Shown: positions 46,192-57,022, numbered from the stretch's first letter. The stretch is DNA of 64,000 nt from Rhodobacteraceae bacterium IMCC1335 (GCA_039640495.1 CP046864.1:3459001-3523000); one strand, 5' to 3'. Notes: generated by a model not told the origin, from the letters alone. A program made the numbers and translations.

Positions 46192-46980
46192 AATAACCGC
46201 AATGCCGGTCCAGCTGAGCATATTCGGCCAATCGTCAAAAACCACTGCGCCGCTGATCGTAGCGATAACGATCTGGAAATAAACAAAAGGCGCCAAACGC
46301 GTGGCCGGCGCCAAAGCATAAGCCATTATTAAAAGCAAATTGCCAGCCATTGAGGCAATCCCGGATACCGCCCCCAAAAAACCCAGCTCAAGGGTTATGC
46401 CCGGCCAATTCCAAACCGCAAAAGGCAAAAGAACAAATGCCCCATAGGCCAATTGAGTGGCTGCAATCTCCACGGGTGGCGCAATCTCGGACAGCGCGCG
46501 AGACAAAGCCAAAAAAACCCCATAACACAGCCCCGCCAACACGGCAAAAAGAAGATTTGGATCAAATTGTCCCTGAGGCTGCGATACGATCACAACCCCT
46601 AAAAAGCCGCCTGCAACCAAAGCCAAACGTAGCCCGCCAATGGGCTCTTTCAGAAAAAGAACAGCTAGGATATAGCTGATCAAAGGGCCGATGAAAAACA
46701 CCGCATACACAGTGGCAATTGGAACAGTGGAAAGGGCTGTTAGAATGGACGTAATACCGCAGACCAATATGCTGGCCCGCGCGATAATACGCCAATCCAA
46801 CAACAGTTTATATGCGGCGCGGCGTACAAAAAAAGCTAATATGAGGGCGCCAACCGCAAACCTGCTCCAAGCGGCGAAAAACGGTGAAAGAGCGCTTTGG
46901 TCTGTCATCAATTTACCCGCCGTATCCCCCAAAGGGATCAACGACATCGCAACCAGCATAATCAAAATCGCCCTATGCAT
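46132..46980 (-). CDS. DMT superfamily (EamA) transporter
   Basis: 282 aa with about ten hydrophobic helices in two EamA repeats (SLIPLGDTAGKLMTDQS at the start of the first; LCYGVFLALSRALSEIAPPV opening the second). Drug/metabolite transporter family; the cargo cannot be read from sequence. It ends 60 bp inside the end of nadD on the other strand. Divergent from dacB with 53 bp between. Confidence 0.88.
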   Translation of the reverse strand: MHRAILIMLVAMSLIPLGDTAGKLMTDQSALSPFFAAWSRFAVGALILAFFVRRAAYKLLLDWRIIARASILVCGITSILTALSTVPIATVYAVFFIGPLISYILAVLFLKEPIGGLRLALVAGGFLGVVIVSQPQGQFDPNLLFAVLAGLCYGVFLALSRALSEIAPPVEIAATQLAYGAFVLLPFAVWNWPGITLELGFLGAVSGIASMAGNLLLIMAYALAPATRLAPFVYFQIVIATISGAVVFDDWPNMLSWTGIAVILLCGGLSASRVSRPKAQPG

Positions 46981-47033
46981 TACACAGCCTTATTTCGGAT
47001 TTAAAACGCCCCAAGCAAAGAATATGTGTAGAT

Positions 47034-48515
47034 ATGAGCGATAAAATAACAAGGCGAAAATTCGCAGCATGGCTGGCAGCTTCACTTTTGGCCTCACCAG
47101 CCGCCGCCACCGCGCCTCTGCGCAGCTTACGGCCCAAACCGCGCCCTGCTCCGCAACCTTTTGCGGCCTTGCGCAGCGCTTTGGCCACACCCAGCCTCAG
47201 CGGGAAGCGCGGCTGCGCGGTATGTGATCTAGCGCAGGGCGGGTTGATCGAGAACCACCGCGGAGAGGATAGGTTTGCGCCGGCCAGCGTTACCAAAGCG
47301 ATCACCGCGCTTTATGCGCTTGATAAACTGGGCAGGGATTTTCGCTTTAACACCACGCTTGCCACCACCGGGCAAGTGAAAGATGGCGTTTTAATCGGCG
47401 ATCTTATCTTGCAAGGAGATGGGGATCCAACTCTGACCACTGATGCTTTGGGAAAATTGGCCAAAGCGCTGGCTAAGACGGGCTTCAAAACAATAACGGG
47501 CCGCTTTCTTTATGCCACAGGTACTTATAAAGAGATATATCAGATCGATCCCCAACAACCGGCACATGTAGGTTATAACCCAGCCCTTTCCGGCCTAAAC
47601 CTGAACAACAATAGGGTATTCTTTGAATGGAAGTTAAAGAATGGACGCTATCAAACTTGGCTTGAAGCGCGCGGCTTGAACCACCGCCCCACAGTGAGCG
47701 GTGTCAAACTGGTGATTGAAAAGCGCGGCGCGCCAGTGTTCAAATATTCTGAAAGATCTGATTATGAAGAATGGAATGTTGCCCGCAGCGCCCTTGGCAA
47801 AACTGGTGGGCGTTGGTTGCCGGTTAGGCGCCCCGCTGCCCATACGGCTGAGGTCCTGCGCAGTCTGTTAAAGACACAAGGCGTCGCGCTGCCCAAAGCC
47901 GAAGCGGCCAATATGCCAGCTGCTCAGACCGTACTGGCGAATTGTCAAAGCGATCCCTTACCAGAAATCATCAAAGATATGATGAAATATTCTACTAATA
48001 TCACCGCAGAAATGCTGGGCTTGGCCGCCACCCGCGCCAGCGGCGGCACTATTGGACAATTAGAGGCCTCGGCGCGCCACATGACGCGGTGGGCAAAAGC
48101 CAGATTAGATATGCAAAATAGCCTATTCATTGACCATTCGGGGCTCGGCGCTGCGTCCCGGGTGACACCCAATGACATGGTAGGCGCGCTGCAAAAAGCG
48201 CTGCTGATATGGCCAGAGTTTCCGCAATTGATGAAGAAAATCAAACCGCGAGATGCCCGTGGCAATCTTGATCGCACATCCGCGGCGCTGATTCTGGCGA
48301 AAACCGGAACGTTGCATTATGTCAGCGCCTTGGCGGGCTATGTCACGGAAGGGGTTGCGCGGCCCTATGCATTTGCCATTTTCTGTCAAGATCTTGAGCA
48401 GCGCCAAAAACTATTGGCCTCAGCCCGAGAAACCTCGCGAAATGCGCGTTACTGGAACAGACGGGCCAAACAAGTCCAGCAAAACGTGCTGCGCAAATGG
48501 TCGCAACAGCTTTAA
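47034..48515 (+). CDS. dacB: D-alanyl-D-alanine carboxypeptidase/endopeptidase (PBP4, S13)
   Basis: Periplasmic enzyme that trims or cuts peptidoglycan crosslinks. The N-terminus TRRKFAAWLAASLLASPAAA looks like a twin-arginine (Tat) signal, somewhat unusual for this family. Active-site motifs: Ser85-Val-Thr-Lys88 in PASVTKAI, SxN as YSTNITAE, and KTG as LAKTGTLHYVSALAG. 493 aa, with the extra domain between the SxxK and SxN motifs expected of class C PBP4. Confidence 0.94.
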   Translation: MSDKITRRKFAAWLAASLLASPAAATAPLRSLRPKPRPAPQPFAALRSALATPSLSGKRGCAVCDLAQGGLIENHRGEDRFAPASVTKAITALYALDKLGRDFRFNTTLATTGQVKDGVLIGDLILQGDGDPTLTTDALGKLAKALAKTGFKTITGRFLYATGTYKEIYQIDPQQPAHVGYNPALSGLNLNNNRVFFEWKLKNGRYQTWLEARGLNHRPTVSGVKLVIEKRGAPVFKYSERSDYEEWNVARSALGKTGGRWLPVRRPAAHTAEVLRSLLKTQGVALPKAEAANMPAAQTVLANCQSDPLPEIIKDMMKYSTNITAEMLGLAATRASGGTIGQLEASARHMTRWAKARLDMQNSLFIDHSGLGAASRVTPNDMVGALQKALLIWPEFPQLMKKIKPRDARGNLDRTSAALILAKTGTLHYVSALAGYVTEGVARPYAFAIFCQDLEQRQKLLASARETSRNARYWNRRAKQVQQNVLRKWSQQL

Positions 48516-48521
48516 ACCGCG

Positions 48522-48947
48522 CTAGGCTATAACGTGGCGCGCGCGCGCGCCGCGCTCGATCGCGGCGGCGTGCAAACGATCGATATTCAGCTCATATCGC
48601 ATCTCTTCCAAAAGCCGCAATTCAGGCTCACGAATGATGCCATCCGCCGCCGCCACATCGCAACATAAAGCATAGGCGGTTTCAAATAATCGATCCGGTA
48701 GGTTTTCGCGAATGAGGCCAAAAAGCATATCCAACCCATCTTCTTTTTCAAAAAGATTAAAAACCACCTGCGACATCAGCGTGAATCGATCCACGTCATA
48801 ATCGGCAAAAATTGGCAAATGGTTCACGGCCGACTGAATTTTGACCAGCTCAGCGGTTAAAATGCGCCCATCCGAGGCCGAGATTGCCATCATCAACGTC
48901 ACCAAACAATCCTGTGGGGTTAGAACTTTTGGGATATTTTCGGCCAT
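48522..48947 (-). CDS. TerB-like domain protein
   Basis: 141 aa, all helical, with the TerB pattern of two repeated acidic motifs: MMAISASDGRILTAELVKIQ near residue 20 and CCDVAAADGIIREPELRLLE near residue 95. TerB-type proteins bind metal ions through these acidic loops and are linked to tellurite response or membrane stress; many chromosomal stand-alone copies have no known role. Convergent with dacB (6 bp gap). Confidence 0.87.
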   Translation of the reverse strand: MAENIPKVLTPQDCLVTLMMAISASDGRILTAELVKIQSAVNHLPIFADYDVDRFTLMSQVVFNLFEKEDGLDMLFGLIRENLPDRLFETAYALCCDVAAADGIIREPELRLLEEMRYELNIDRLHAAAIERGARARHVIA

Positions 48948-49074
48948 TATCTGATCCTACAGCGACAGGTCTTTTTTAGAGAATATTGACCTATTGGTCC
49001 AGTCGCAATAGGAAGCCGCAACCTTCAGCAGAAATTTGCGACCAGACCTGCTGACAATCTCGGAGAACGAAGCA

Positions 49075-50655
49075 ATGTCGAATATGCGTGACCTCGCCCT
49101 AAGTGCGAAAGCTTGGCCTTTTGAAGAGGCACGCCGGCTGCTCAAACGCTATTCTGCGGCGCCACCGGAAAAAGGCTATGTGCTGTTTGAAACGGGCTAT
49201 GGGCCTTCTGGCCTTCCCCATATTGGTACGTTTGGCGAAGTATCGCGCACCACAATGGTGATGCGCGCATTTCAACAAATCAGTGATATCCCAACCAAGT
49301 TAATCTGTTTTTCTGATGATTTGGACGGTATGCGCAAAGTTCCGGGCAACGTGCCAAACCCAGAGCGTTTGCACGCTCATATGCAAAAGCCGCTGACCTC
49401 TGTGCCCGACCCGTTTGGCGATTATGAAAGCTTTGGCCACCATAACAATGCCATGCTGCGCCGGTTTTTAGACACGTTCGGGTTTGACTATGAATTTTAC
49501 TCGGCCACAGAATTTTACAGATCAGGCCAGTTTGACAAAGTTCTATTGCGCGCGGCGGAAAAATACGACGCGATTATGGAGGTGATGCTCGCTTCGTTGC
49601 GCGAAGAGCGGCGCCAGAGCTATTCAATATTTCTACCGATACACCCGGAAACGGGCCGGGTGCTTTACGTACCAATGAAGGCGGTTGATGCGCAAGCGGG
49701 CACGGTGACATTCGATGATGAAGACGGGCGTGAATTCACCCTTCCAGTGACCGGTGGCAATGTCAAACTTCAATGGAAACCTGATTTCGGCGCCCGCTGG
49801 GCGGCGCTGGGCGTTGACTTTGAAATGTATGGCAAAGACCACTCAACCAATACACCTATTTATGACAAAATTTGCCGCCTTTTAGGCGCGCGCGCCCCCG
49901 AACATTTCACCTATGAGCTTTTCTTAGACGAGCAGGGGCAGAAAATTTCTAAAACCTCAGGCAACGGGGTCTCTATTGACGAATGGCTGCGCTATGCCAC
50001 CACCGAAAGCCTATCTTATTTTATGTATCTCAAACCAAAAACCGCAAAACGGATGCATTTTGACGTGATTCCGAAGGCCATGGATGAATATCAGCAACAG
50101 CTCAAAGCCTTCCACACACAAGAGCTGGCAGCGCAATTGAACAACCCCATTTTTCATATTCACGGGCAGAATGCGCCAAAGCCCGATATGGCCGTGTCTT
50201 TTAGTATGTTGCTGAATCTGGCTGCGGTTGCCAATGCCGATGATAAAGACCAATTATGGGGCTTTATTCAGCGCTACGCCCCGGATAGCTCAGCCGCCAC
50301 TCATCCCGGTCTAGATCAAGCCGCGGGGTTTGCCGTGCGCTATTATAATGATTTCGTTAAACCCACCAAAACCTACCGTGCGGCCTCTGATCTTGAGCGC
50401 AACGCGCTTCAGGATTTACGCGATCAATTGGCGGCCTATCAGGGGCCGCTTGACCCCGAACAGCTGCAAAGCATCGTATTTGCCTGTGGCCGCGAGCGTT
50501 TTGAACCGCTGCGCGCTTGGTTCAAAGCCATTTACGAGGTGCTACTGGGCGCCAGTCAAGGTCCACGGTTTGGTGGGTTTATTGCCCTTTACGGGGTTAC
50601 AGAAACCGTGGCTTTGATCGATCACGCTTTAAGCGGCGGATTTGTAAAAGATTGA
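49075..50655 (+). CDS. lysS: Lysyl-tRNA synthetase, class I (archaeal type)
   Basis: Charges tRNA-Lys. 526 aa from ATG 49075 ([20 protein letters not shown]), with GGAG 13 bp upstream. Class I signatures: His49-Ile-Gly-Thr in [13 protein letters not shown] and KMSKS-like KISKTSGNG near residue 297. Most bacteria use class II LysRS; alphaproteobacteria are a well-known exception, so this supports the taxonomic reading. Divergent from the TerB-like gene. Confidence 0.96.
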   Translation: MSNMRDLALSAKAWPFEEARRLLKRYSAAPPEKGYVLFETGYGPSGLPHIGTFGEVSRTTMVMRAFQQISDIPTKLICFSDDLDGMRKVPGNVPNPERLHAHMQKPLTSVPDPFGDYESFGHHNNAMLRRFLDTFGFDYEFYSATEFYRSGQFDKVLLRAAEKYDAIMEVMLASLREERRQSYSIFLPIHPETGRVLYVPMKAVDAQAGTVTFDDEDGREFTLPVTGGNVKLQWKPDFGARWAALGVDFEMYGKDHSTNTPIYDKICRLLGARAPEHFTYELFLDEQGQKISKTSGNGVSIDEWLRYATTESLSYFMYLKPKTAKRMHFDVIPKAMDEYQQQLKAFHTQELAAQLNNPIFHIHGQNAPKPDMAVSFSMLLNLAAVANADDKDQLWGFIQRYAPDSSAATHPGLDQAAGFAVRYYNDFVKPTKTYRAASDLERNALQDLRDQLAAYQGPLDPEQLQSIVFACGRERFEPLRAWFKAIYEVLLGASQGPRFGGFIALYGVTETVALIDHALSGGFVKD

Positions 50656-50701
50656 TTTTATAAATCTCTGATCTAGCTTTTGCACAAGAGAGGAGAAATA
50701 T

Positions 50702-51103
50702 ATGCGACTAATTTCTTTTATATGCGCCTTGTTCTTTTTGGCAGCGCCAGTCTTCGCCGGCGATAAGGAAGATATCCAAGCCACGATCTCTCGCCAATTA
50801 GAGGCGTTTCAGCTCGATGATTTTGCAAAAGCCTTCAGCTATGCAAGCCCGTCTATTCAATCCATCTTTGGGGGCCCTGATAATTTTGAATCGATGGTCA
50901 AACGCGGCTATCCTATGGTGTGGAAGCCGGGAAAGGTAACCTTTTTAAGCGTTGATCCGTATCACCATGGAATGGCCCAAAATATCCAAATTTTTGATCG
51001 AAACAAAAAAGCGCATTATCTGCGTTATTATATGGTCAAGCTGGGCGACAGCTGGAAAATTTCCGGGGTGGAAATCTTACCAAGCTCAGATTTCAGCGTG
51101 TAA
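50702..51103 (+). CDS. DUF4864 family secreted protein
   Basis: 133 aa with a Sec signal peptide (MRLISFICALFFLAAP, cleavage after VFA near residue 19). The mature part begins GDKEDIQATISRQLEAFQLD and contains AFSYASPSIQSIFGGPDNF, the typical opening of DUF4864 proteins, which have an NTF2/SnoaL-like fold. No active site is known. GAGAGGAG precedes the ATG. Confidence 0.88.
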   Translation: MRLISFICALFFLAAPVFAGDKEDIQATISRQLEAFQLDDFAKAFSYASPSIQSIFGGPDNFESMVKRGYPMVWKPGKVTFLSVDPYHHGMAQNIQIFDRNKKAHYLRYYMVKLGDSWKISGVEILPSSDFSV

Positions 51104-51190
51104 CTGGCTGCCCAGCGCGCGTTGCGCGCGGCCCATCTTAACCCAAAAACCCTAACACGGCTTCACGCAACCATGTGAAAAGGGAAGAAT

Positions 51191-53476
51191 ATGGGTTTGG
51201 GCACAATCGAGGCTGCCAGATTTACGCCACCTACCTTTGCGGAAGGGCTTGAAAATTGGTCAAGCGGCGATGGGGTGGCCGGCGATCACGGATACGATCT
51301 AAGCCCGGATGCCAGCTTGGTGCTGGGCGATAGCGATTTTGGCGCCTGCCTAGAGCTGCGCAAAACGATCGAAGTACAAAAATTGCGCAGCTTCACGCAA
51401 ACTACAATACTCAAAGAAACCTATCTCCGGGTGAGATGCAGAGTTAAAATGATCAGCGGGCATTTTCCAGGGGTACGCATCGCGGGCTGGGCCGGGGCCG
51501 CTTCGGGCGCGCATATTTCCCAAGTCACTCAAATAGGCCCCTCGGTGGTGCCCACAGCCTATGGCCAATTGTTGGAAGTCAGCGCTATTATCGGCCCTGG
51601 CCTGCGCGACGGGGTGGATATGGTTTGGGGCGCTAGTCCCGATTATGGCCATTTCGGGCTTGACCTCACGGGTCAAAATGGCGGGGTTATCCGCATTGAA
51701 AGCTTGCAGATCGAAGATGTCAGCGCCTTATTCATGCTTCAAAGCACAAATATCTTGGATATCCGCGATTACGGCGCCATAGGCGATGGCGAAACCCCAA
51801 ATTATGATGCGTTCAGCGCCGCGGATGAGGCTGCAGCGGGGCGTAGATTGTTGGTGCCAGAAGGGCAATTTTATATTGAAAAGGGCCTGACGCTGCGCTC
51901 GAAATTGCTGTTTCGCGGTACGGTTAAATTGCCCCTATCGGCGCCGTTTGTGCTGCAGAATAATTTCGACTTCACCACCTATATTGATGCGTTTGGCGAA
52001 GAAGAGCTTGCCTTTAAAAAAGCTTTTCAAGCCCTTTTAAACAGCGGCGATCATGACGCGTTGGATCTGGGGGGGCGCACAATCGGCGTGAATGCACCGA
52101 TCGATCTTCAAAAAGCCGTGTCCACGCGCCAGGGATATGCTGTGCGGCGGGTTATTCGAAACGGAGAGTTTTATGCCCGGCACAATACGGCGTGGGAAAA
52201 CGATATCGTCATCTCACGCGGCACCTACGCCCCGTCCAATCCCAAAACGCTGTACAATCTCAACAATATTGCCAATATCCAAGCCGGCTCACTGGTTGAA
52301 GGCAATGGCGTTGGCCGTGAGATCTATGTGACCTCTGTGGATATCAATACCGGCGAAGCAACGCTTTCAGAAGCGCTTTATGATGCCGAAGGAACGCAAG
52401 ATTTCACCTTCACACGCTTCAAATACATGCTCGATTTCAGCGGCTTTGATCAATTGCAGAAATTCATGCTGCAAAACGTCAACCTCAAATGCAATAGTAT
52501 CGCCAACGGTATCATGCTGGCGCGGGCCGGTGATACGTTTCATATCGCCGATTGCGTGATTACCAAACCGAGCTATCGCGGTCTCACCTCAACCGGCTGG
52601 GGCTGCCAAGGCATGTTGATTGACCGCTGCCATTTTATCACCGCAGAATCCTTGCTTGCAGCACAAGATCGGGTGAGCATCGCGTTGAATGCCAATGCAA
52701 ATGATATCAAACTGCGCGATAACCGCGCGTCCCGATTTCGTCATTTCGCCATTTTAAGCGGTTCAAATAATATCATCAGCGGCAATCATTTTTATCAGGG
52801 CGACGAAAGATCAAACGGCATTCGGCTGGCTGGAATTGCCCTGACGCAAACCAACACGACCAGCACCATCACGGGCAATTATGTCGATAATTGTTTTATT
52901 GAATGGACCAATGAACATGACGCCAAGCCTGATTATACAACCGGGTTTGGCTTTTCGGCGCTCACTATAAGCGATAATATTTTCTTATGCAGCAATGTCG
53001 CGCCATCCTTTTCCTTTCTGGTTCTTAAACCCTATGGCCAGCGCCACGGCCTGTCGGACCTGAGCGTGAGTGGCAATAACTTCCGTGCCATCAATGGCTC
53101 TATTGACCGGATCGAGGCGGTCGATACCAGCCTATCTGATCTTGACCGGGAGCGGTTTTTTCAAATTCAATTTCAGGGCAATAATTTCAACAATATTACC
53201 ACCCAAAGCGCCAACCCCTTGCGCTTAACGCATCATCAGAACAGCGCCGCCACTCTTTGGACCATCGACACGGAGCAGCGCCTGCCGTTTCAAGCCCAGT
53301 GCCGGGATGCAGATACGCTGATCGCAAAAAGTCCTCTCCTGACAGCGTCGGGAGCGCGCCGACATGCTTTGCCTTATATCGAGCTGCAATACGGATCCGA
53401 TAAAGATCAGGCCGCCATCGTTTGGCCCGAAGCGGTGAAAGGCAAAGTGGGGCTTCAACTGCGCTGTGATCGTTAA
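51191..53476 (+). CDS. Right-handed beta-helix (pectate-lyase-superfamily) protein
   Basis: 761 aa. About residues 1-185 form an extra N-terminal region. Then ILDIRDYGAIGDGETPNYDA, the hallmark start of pectate-lyase-superfamily/GH28-like helices, and a long parallel beta-helix with repeated asparagine-ladder turns (SNNIISGNHF, TSTITGNYV, LTISDNIF, LSVSGNNF). No signal peptide is seen. In this bacterial group such proteins often go with exopolysaccharide processing or phage-like tails; no partner genes are present to decide. Confidence 0.85.
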   Translation: MGLGTIEAARFTPPTFAEGLENWSSGDGVAGDHGYDLSPDASLVLGDSDFGACLELRKTIEVQKLRSFTQTTILKETYLRVRCRVKMISGHFPGVRIAGWAGAASGAHISQVTQIGPSVVPTAYGQLLEVSAIIGPGLRDGVDMVWGASPDYGHFGLDLTGQNGGVIRIESLQIEDVSALFMLQSTNILDIRDYGAIGDGETPNYDAFSAADEAAAGRRLLVPEGQFYIEKGLTLRSKLLFRGTVKLPLSAPFVLQNNFDFTTYIDAFGEEELAFKKAFQALLNSGDHDALDLGGRTIGVNAPIDLQKAVSTRQGYAVRRVIRNGEFYARHNTAWENDIVISRGTYAPSNPKTLYNLNNIANIQAGSLVEGNGVGREIYVTSVDINTGEATLSEALYDAEGTQDFTFTRFKYMLDFSGFDQLQKFMLQNVNLKCNSIANGIMLARAGDTFHIADCVITKPSYRGLTSTGWGCQGMLIDRCHFITAESLLAAQDRVSIALNANANDIKLRDNRASRFRHFAILSGSNNIISGNHFYQGDERSNGIRLAGIALTQTNTTSTITGNYVDNCFIEWTNEHDAKPDYTTGFGFSALTISDNIFLCSNVAPSFSFLVLKPYGQRHGLSDLSVSGNNFRAINGSIDRIEAVDTSLSDLDRERFFQIQFQGNNFNNITTQSANPLRLTHHQNSAATLWTIDTEQRLPFQAQCRDADTLIAKSPLLTASGARRHALPYIELQYGSDKDQAAIVWPEAVKGKVGLQLRCDR

Positions 53477-53550
53477 CCCTGCAGCTCTGGCCATCCCGCC
53501 CGCGAACGCGTATAGCGCCCTTACGAAAACAAGACGGTAAAGGGCATAGG

Positions 53551-54392
53551 ATGGTTGATCAAGACGCGCTAAAACAACTGATCCGCGCCGATAGCGCCGC
53601 GCGTGGCACCACCATCTCAAAACTGGGCTATTTTTGCGCGCCATTCCAACCCCGTACGGGGCCTTTCCGCAGCAAAGTCATCAAAATATACCAAAGCCTA
53701 TCCGACCATGGCGCGCTGGATCAGCTTGCAAAAAACCATACCGATTATGTCGCCATCCTGCATAAAACCGGGGTTGGCCTGCCAGAGACAGAGTTTTTAT
53801 TGATAGAGATGGATGGGCGCCGCTTTCCGGTGATTGTTCAAGAAGCGCTTGACAGCAACGCATTGATGCGGCCGCTGATGATCAATGCCTCACATGCACA
53901 AGCGTTGCAGATGCTGAACGCGGCCGGCCAAGTGATCGCCAGGTTTTGGAATAATTTAAGCCCGGAAGACGGGCGCGTCGGGTTTCATCCGTCAATCCGA
54001 AATTTTGCAATCATCCAGCACAAAGCGGTTTTTTTTGATACGTTCCCCCCCTTATTCACTACACGCGCGATGACATGGGCAAGCTGCTCTTACAATTTTC
54101 TGAAAACCGCCTGATGCGCTTGATGGGGCCAATGTTGCAACGCAAAGTCACCGGCATCCAAGATGAATGGTATTCGCCGGCCGAAACATTAATCGGGCTG
54201 GTGGGAAGCGCCTGCCGCTTACGCCCTGCCGAAGCCGCGGCATTTTTGGATTGGGGCCGCGCGTTTGCCGCGGATGAAATGGCCCAATGGGCGAATGAAA
54301 TTCATGATGGTCTCACCAAGCCACCCCGCCTGCCCGGCTATTGGACAGGGTTTCGCAAGCTGTTAGGGCTGCAGGGCGAGCCGAATATTTGA
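53551..54392 (+). pseudogene. Unknown protein gene, frameshifted in a C run
   Basis: Starts at ATG 53551 (MVDQDALKQLIRADSAARGT) and is intact for 165 residues. At 54045-54051 a run of seven C throws it out of frame to a stop at 54114. In the right frame it would continue PPLIHYTRDDMGKLLLQFSE to a stop at 54392, giving about 280 aa. One added C restores it. I do not recognise the family: the first part is alpha/beta without a signal peptide, and the C-terminal part is helical (PAEAAAFLDWGRAFAADEMA). Homopolymer sequencing error is a real alternative to decay. Confidence 0.75.
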
Positions 54393-54430
54393 TCTACATC
54401 GCAGCTGGGGCGCGATGGGAGATTTTGGCC

Positions 54431-55348
54431 TTAAGCCTTTTTAGTTTGCGATAAGATCACCCCAAATGCCAGAATAGCAGCGCCAATCACCTGCGTGATT
54501 TGCAAACTCTGGCCAAAAGCCACCATCACGATCATCACGTAAAACGGCGCAGCGTTCAGATGGAAAGAAGCAATTGCGATCCCAATTTCGCCAACACCTT
54601 TCACCCAAAGCAATTGCGAAATTCCCACTCCTAAAAGCGCGTAAATACACATTGGAATGAGATGCTCAGCGCTTGGCGGGGGAATATGCGCCCCTGCCCA
54701 TCCAAATATCCGCCCAAACCCCCATAAGAGCAGCGTAAAACCCCACATGCCAAACGTGGTGACGACAGTTCGCGCAAGCGGCGAGGTGTCGGGCAGGTTT
54801 ACAACACTCGCCCTCGATCCCCAGGCAAAAAACGACACGGAAACCAACCCGACCATCAGGCCCCAACCCAAATTAAAACCAGTAAGCCCCGCCCCAGTGG
54901 CAACAAACCCACCCGTCAAAACCAACACCAACCCAATAGAAAACGGAAGGGTAAGCTGCCGTTTATCTAAGATTATCTCAATAAAAACGGCAGAAATTGG
55001 CATCGCCGCAGCCGCCAAAGCGGCGGTGATCGGATCGCTTATTGCTTGCGCATAAATCAATAAAGTTGAACCAATTCCAAAGCCTGTAAAGCCAATCCAG
55101 AAGCCTCTTACCCATGGTAAATCGCGCAGCCCCTGCACGCCTGACAGCGCAATAAACAATAATAGGATTAGGCCAAATGCCAGCATGTTGCGGATCGAAA
55201 TCAACCCCAAAACACCCCAATCCTGCAACAGCAGATCGGCGGCGGGAAAGCCCAGAGAAAACAGAAAAATAGAGCCTACACAAATCCCGTTTCCGCGCAA
55301 AAGTTTAGCGCGCGGTACGGGAGTTGAAACGGAAGCCTCTATGCGCAT
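54431..55348 (-). CDS. DMT superfamily (EamA) transporter, second copy
   Basis: 305 aa, about ten membrane helices in two EamA repeats, with a roughly 20-residue polar N-terminus before the first helix (ICVGSIFLFSLGFPAADLLL). It is not closely similar in sequence to the transporter at 46132. Cargo unknown. Convergent with the frameshifted gene before it. Confidence 0.88.
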   Translation of the reverse strand: MRIEASVSTPVPRAKLLRGNGICVGSIFLFSLGFPAADLLLQDWGVLGLISIRNMLAFGLILLLFIALSGVQGLRDLPWVRGFWIGFTGFGIGSTLLIYAQAISDPITAALAAAAMPISAVFIEIILDKRQLTLPFSIGLVLVLTGGFVATGAGLTGFNLGWGLMVGLVSVSFFAWGSRASVVNLPDTSPLARTVVTTFGMWGFTLLLWGFGRIFGWAGAHIPPPSAEHLIPMCIYALLGVGISQLLWVKGVGEIGIAIASFHLNAAPFYVMIVMVAFGQSLQITQVIGAAILAFGVILSQTKKA

Positions 55349-55505
55349 AAATCAGATCACTCAAAAATGGATGGATATACAAATCTGTATAAAAATTATG
55401 CTCGATTATGCGCTCGCATTACCGACATTAAAGTCGTTTTCCATCGCATAAAGCGATACATATTGACACAGCGCCCGCGCTTTTTAACGCGCAAAAGACT
55501 GCGCG

Positions 55506-56423
55506 TTATTCCATACGTTTTTCGCGTTGAACATGGCGCATTAACGCATCTGCTTGTTGCGATGAGAGGCCGAATTCTTTGCGCAAAGCCTCTAAGGATC
55601 GGCTTTCTACAGCGTCCACCACGCCATCTTGCAGCGCTTCACGGATTTGATCTTCGAAAATCATCTTCCGACGGGCGATTTGATTGCTAAACGCGTTGGC
55701 TAAAATACCCGTTAAAAGCGCCACAACGGATACGCCCATCAAAGCGGTAATGATCGAAATCACTTTTCCAATCCATGTCACGGGGCTGACATCGCCATAG
55801 CCCACGGTGGTCAGCGTGATCAGTGACCAATACATTGAATCCGGAATAGAGCCGAACTTGTCGGGCTGGGCTTTGGTTTCGGCGAAATAAATCAACGAGG
55901 AGGTCAAAACGAAAGCAATCACCAAAAGGTAAAGAGCGGCAATAAATGATTTACGCTCTTCATAAATGGCGCTGAACAAATCTTCGATTGCTGTATTGTA
56001 ATTTGACAATTTGAAAATACGCAGCAAACGCAAGGTTCGCAAAACGCGTAAATCCAGCCCCGGAAACAAAGCCTGCAAATAAAACGGAATGATTGAAACC
56101 ATATCGATCAATCCGCTAAAACTAAAAATATAACCCAGCCGGTAACTGCCGAACAGCTTTGTGCCGGGATCAGAGCGCGCGGCGCAAGCCCAAACGCGCA
56201 GTAAATATTCCACCGAAAAAATCGCTACGCTAAACACTTCGAAAAAGTAAAATTGAGACGCATAGGTGACTGAAAAATCACTTACCGATTCCAGTGTTAC
56301 GGCCATAATGTTCAAAATCACCAAAGCTGCGATCAAATAGTCGGTGATTTTACTATATAAATCGCCCGAACGCCCCGGTTCTAAGACTTCAAGCGCCCGC
56401 TGTTGAATGCGGCTATAGGTCAT
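55506..56423 (-). CDS. Voltage-gated-type potassium channel
   Basis: 305 aa six-helix ion channel. The S4 region has regularly spaced Arg (LDLRVLRTLRLLRIFKLSNY), the hallmark of a voltage sensor. The selectivity filter is TLTTVGYGDVSP between S5 and S6. The C-terminal cytoplasmic part (about 240-305) is helical and acidic/basic (DQIREALQDGVVDAVESRSL). Bacterial Kv-like family (KvAP/Kch-like). Confidence 0.93.
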   Translation of the reverse strand: MTYSRIQQRALEVLEPGRSGDLYSKITDYLIAALVILNIMAVTLESVSDFSVTYASQFYFFEVFSVAIFSVEYLLRVWACAARSDPGTKLFGSYRLGYIFSFSGLIDMVSIIPFYLQALFPGLDLRVLRTLRLLRIFKLSNYNTAIEDLFSAIYEERKSFIAALYLLVIAFVLTSSLIYFAETKAQPDKFGSIPDSMYWSLITLTTVGYGDVSPVTWIGKVISIITALMGVSVVALLTGILANAFSNQIARRKMIFEDQIREALQDGVVDAVESRSLEALRKEFGLSSQQADALMRHVQREKRME

Positions 56424-56776
56424 TGCATTTGCTCACAATACGGCATCATTTTTTCCTAGGCGGTTTCTTTAAACTTCGCCCTTGATACCCTTGATCTGAC
56501 TGCTGGTGCAAGATTTTTGCCCCAGTAAGCATAGATCTGATCACGCCCAGATATTTTTTTGAGCGCTAGAGCCGTTCAGTGAACCGCAATACCACCTTCT
56601 CTAACCACGGCTGGCCAGCTGATATTCGCTCCGGAAGATAACCGACGTCACTGCGGCCTGTTGCAGCGCAAAAATGGTTCAAATTTTTAGATAGAAACCC
56701 GGTAACTTTTCGCCAAGCAGCTTGACCTATAGCGGCGTTGCATCATCTCAACCATATGGGAATAAAGGAATATAAA
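56424..56776. other. 353-bp spacer
   Basis: No gene or repeat that I can support. AAAGGAA near the end serves the next small gene. Confidence 0.4.
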
Positions 56777-57022
56777 ATGAATACGAAGAGTTCACAGGCA
56801 GCCGATCAAAACGCCATTTATGAGGCGGCGATACGCTCAATTGAGGCTTCTCAAAATCGGCGTTTGGCAAATGGCTATGCCGTGGTAGGCGGGGCAATTG
56901 CCTATGGGCAGGGTGCATTGGGGCAAGGCACTTTCGGAAAGATCTCGCGTCTGGCCAAGGTATTTTGCATCTGCTTTGCTTTCATGCTCCCGAATATCTT
57001 ATTCATAAAATATGTCTTATAG
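56777..57022 (+). CDS. Small protein with a C-terminal membrane helix
   Basis: 81 aa from ATG 56777 (MNTKSSQAADQNAIYEAAIR), preceded by AAAGGAA. The soluble helical first half is followed by a Gly/Ala-rich segment (GYAVVGGAIAYGQGALGQGT) and ends with one hydrophobic helix (VFCICFAFMLPNILFIKYVL), so it is probably tail-anchored. A good terminator follows, which supports a real transcript. Family not recognised. Confidence 0.6.
   Translation: MNTKSSQAADQNAIYEAAIRSIEASQNRRLANGYAVVGGAIAYGQGALGQGTFGKISRLAKVFCICFAFMLPNILFIKYVL

Noticed and set aside
48538..48575. GCGC-rich alternating run
   Set aside because: It encodes the Ala/Arg-rich end of the TerB-like protein and needs no other explanation.
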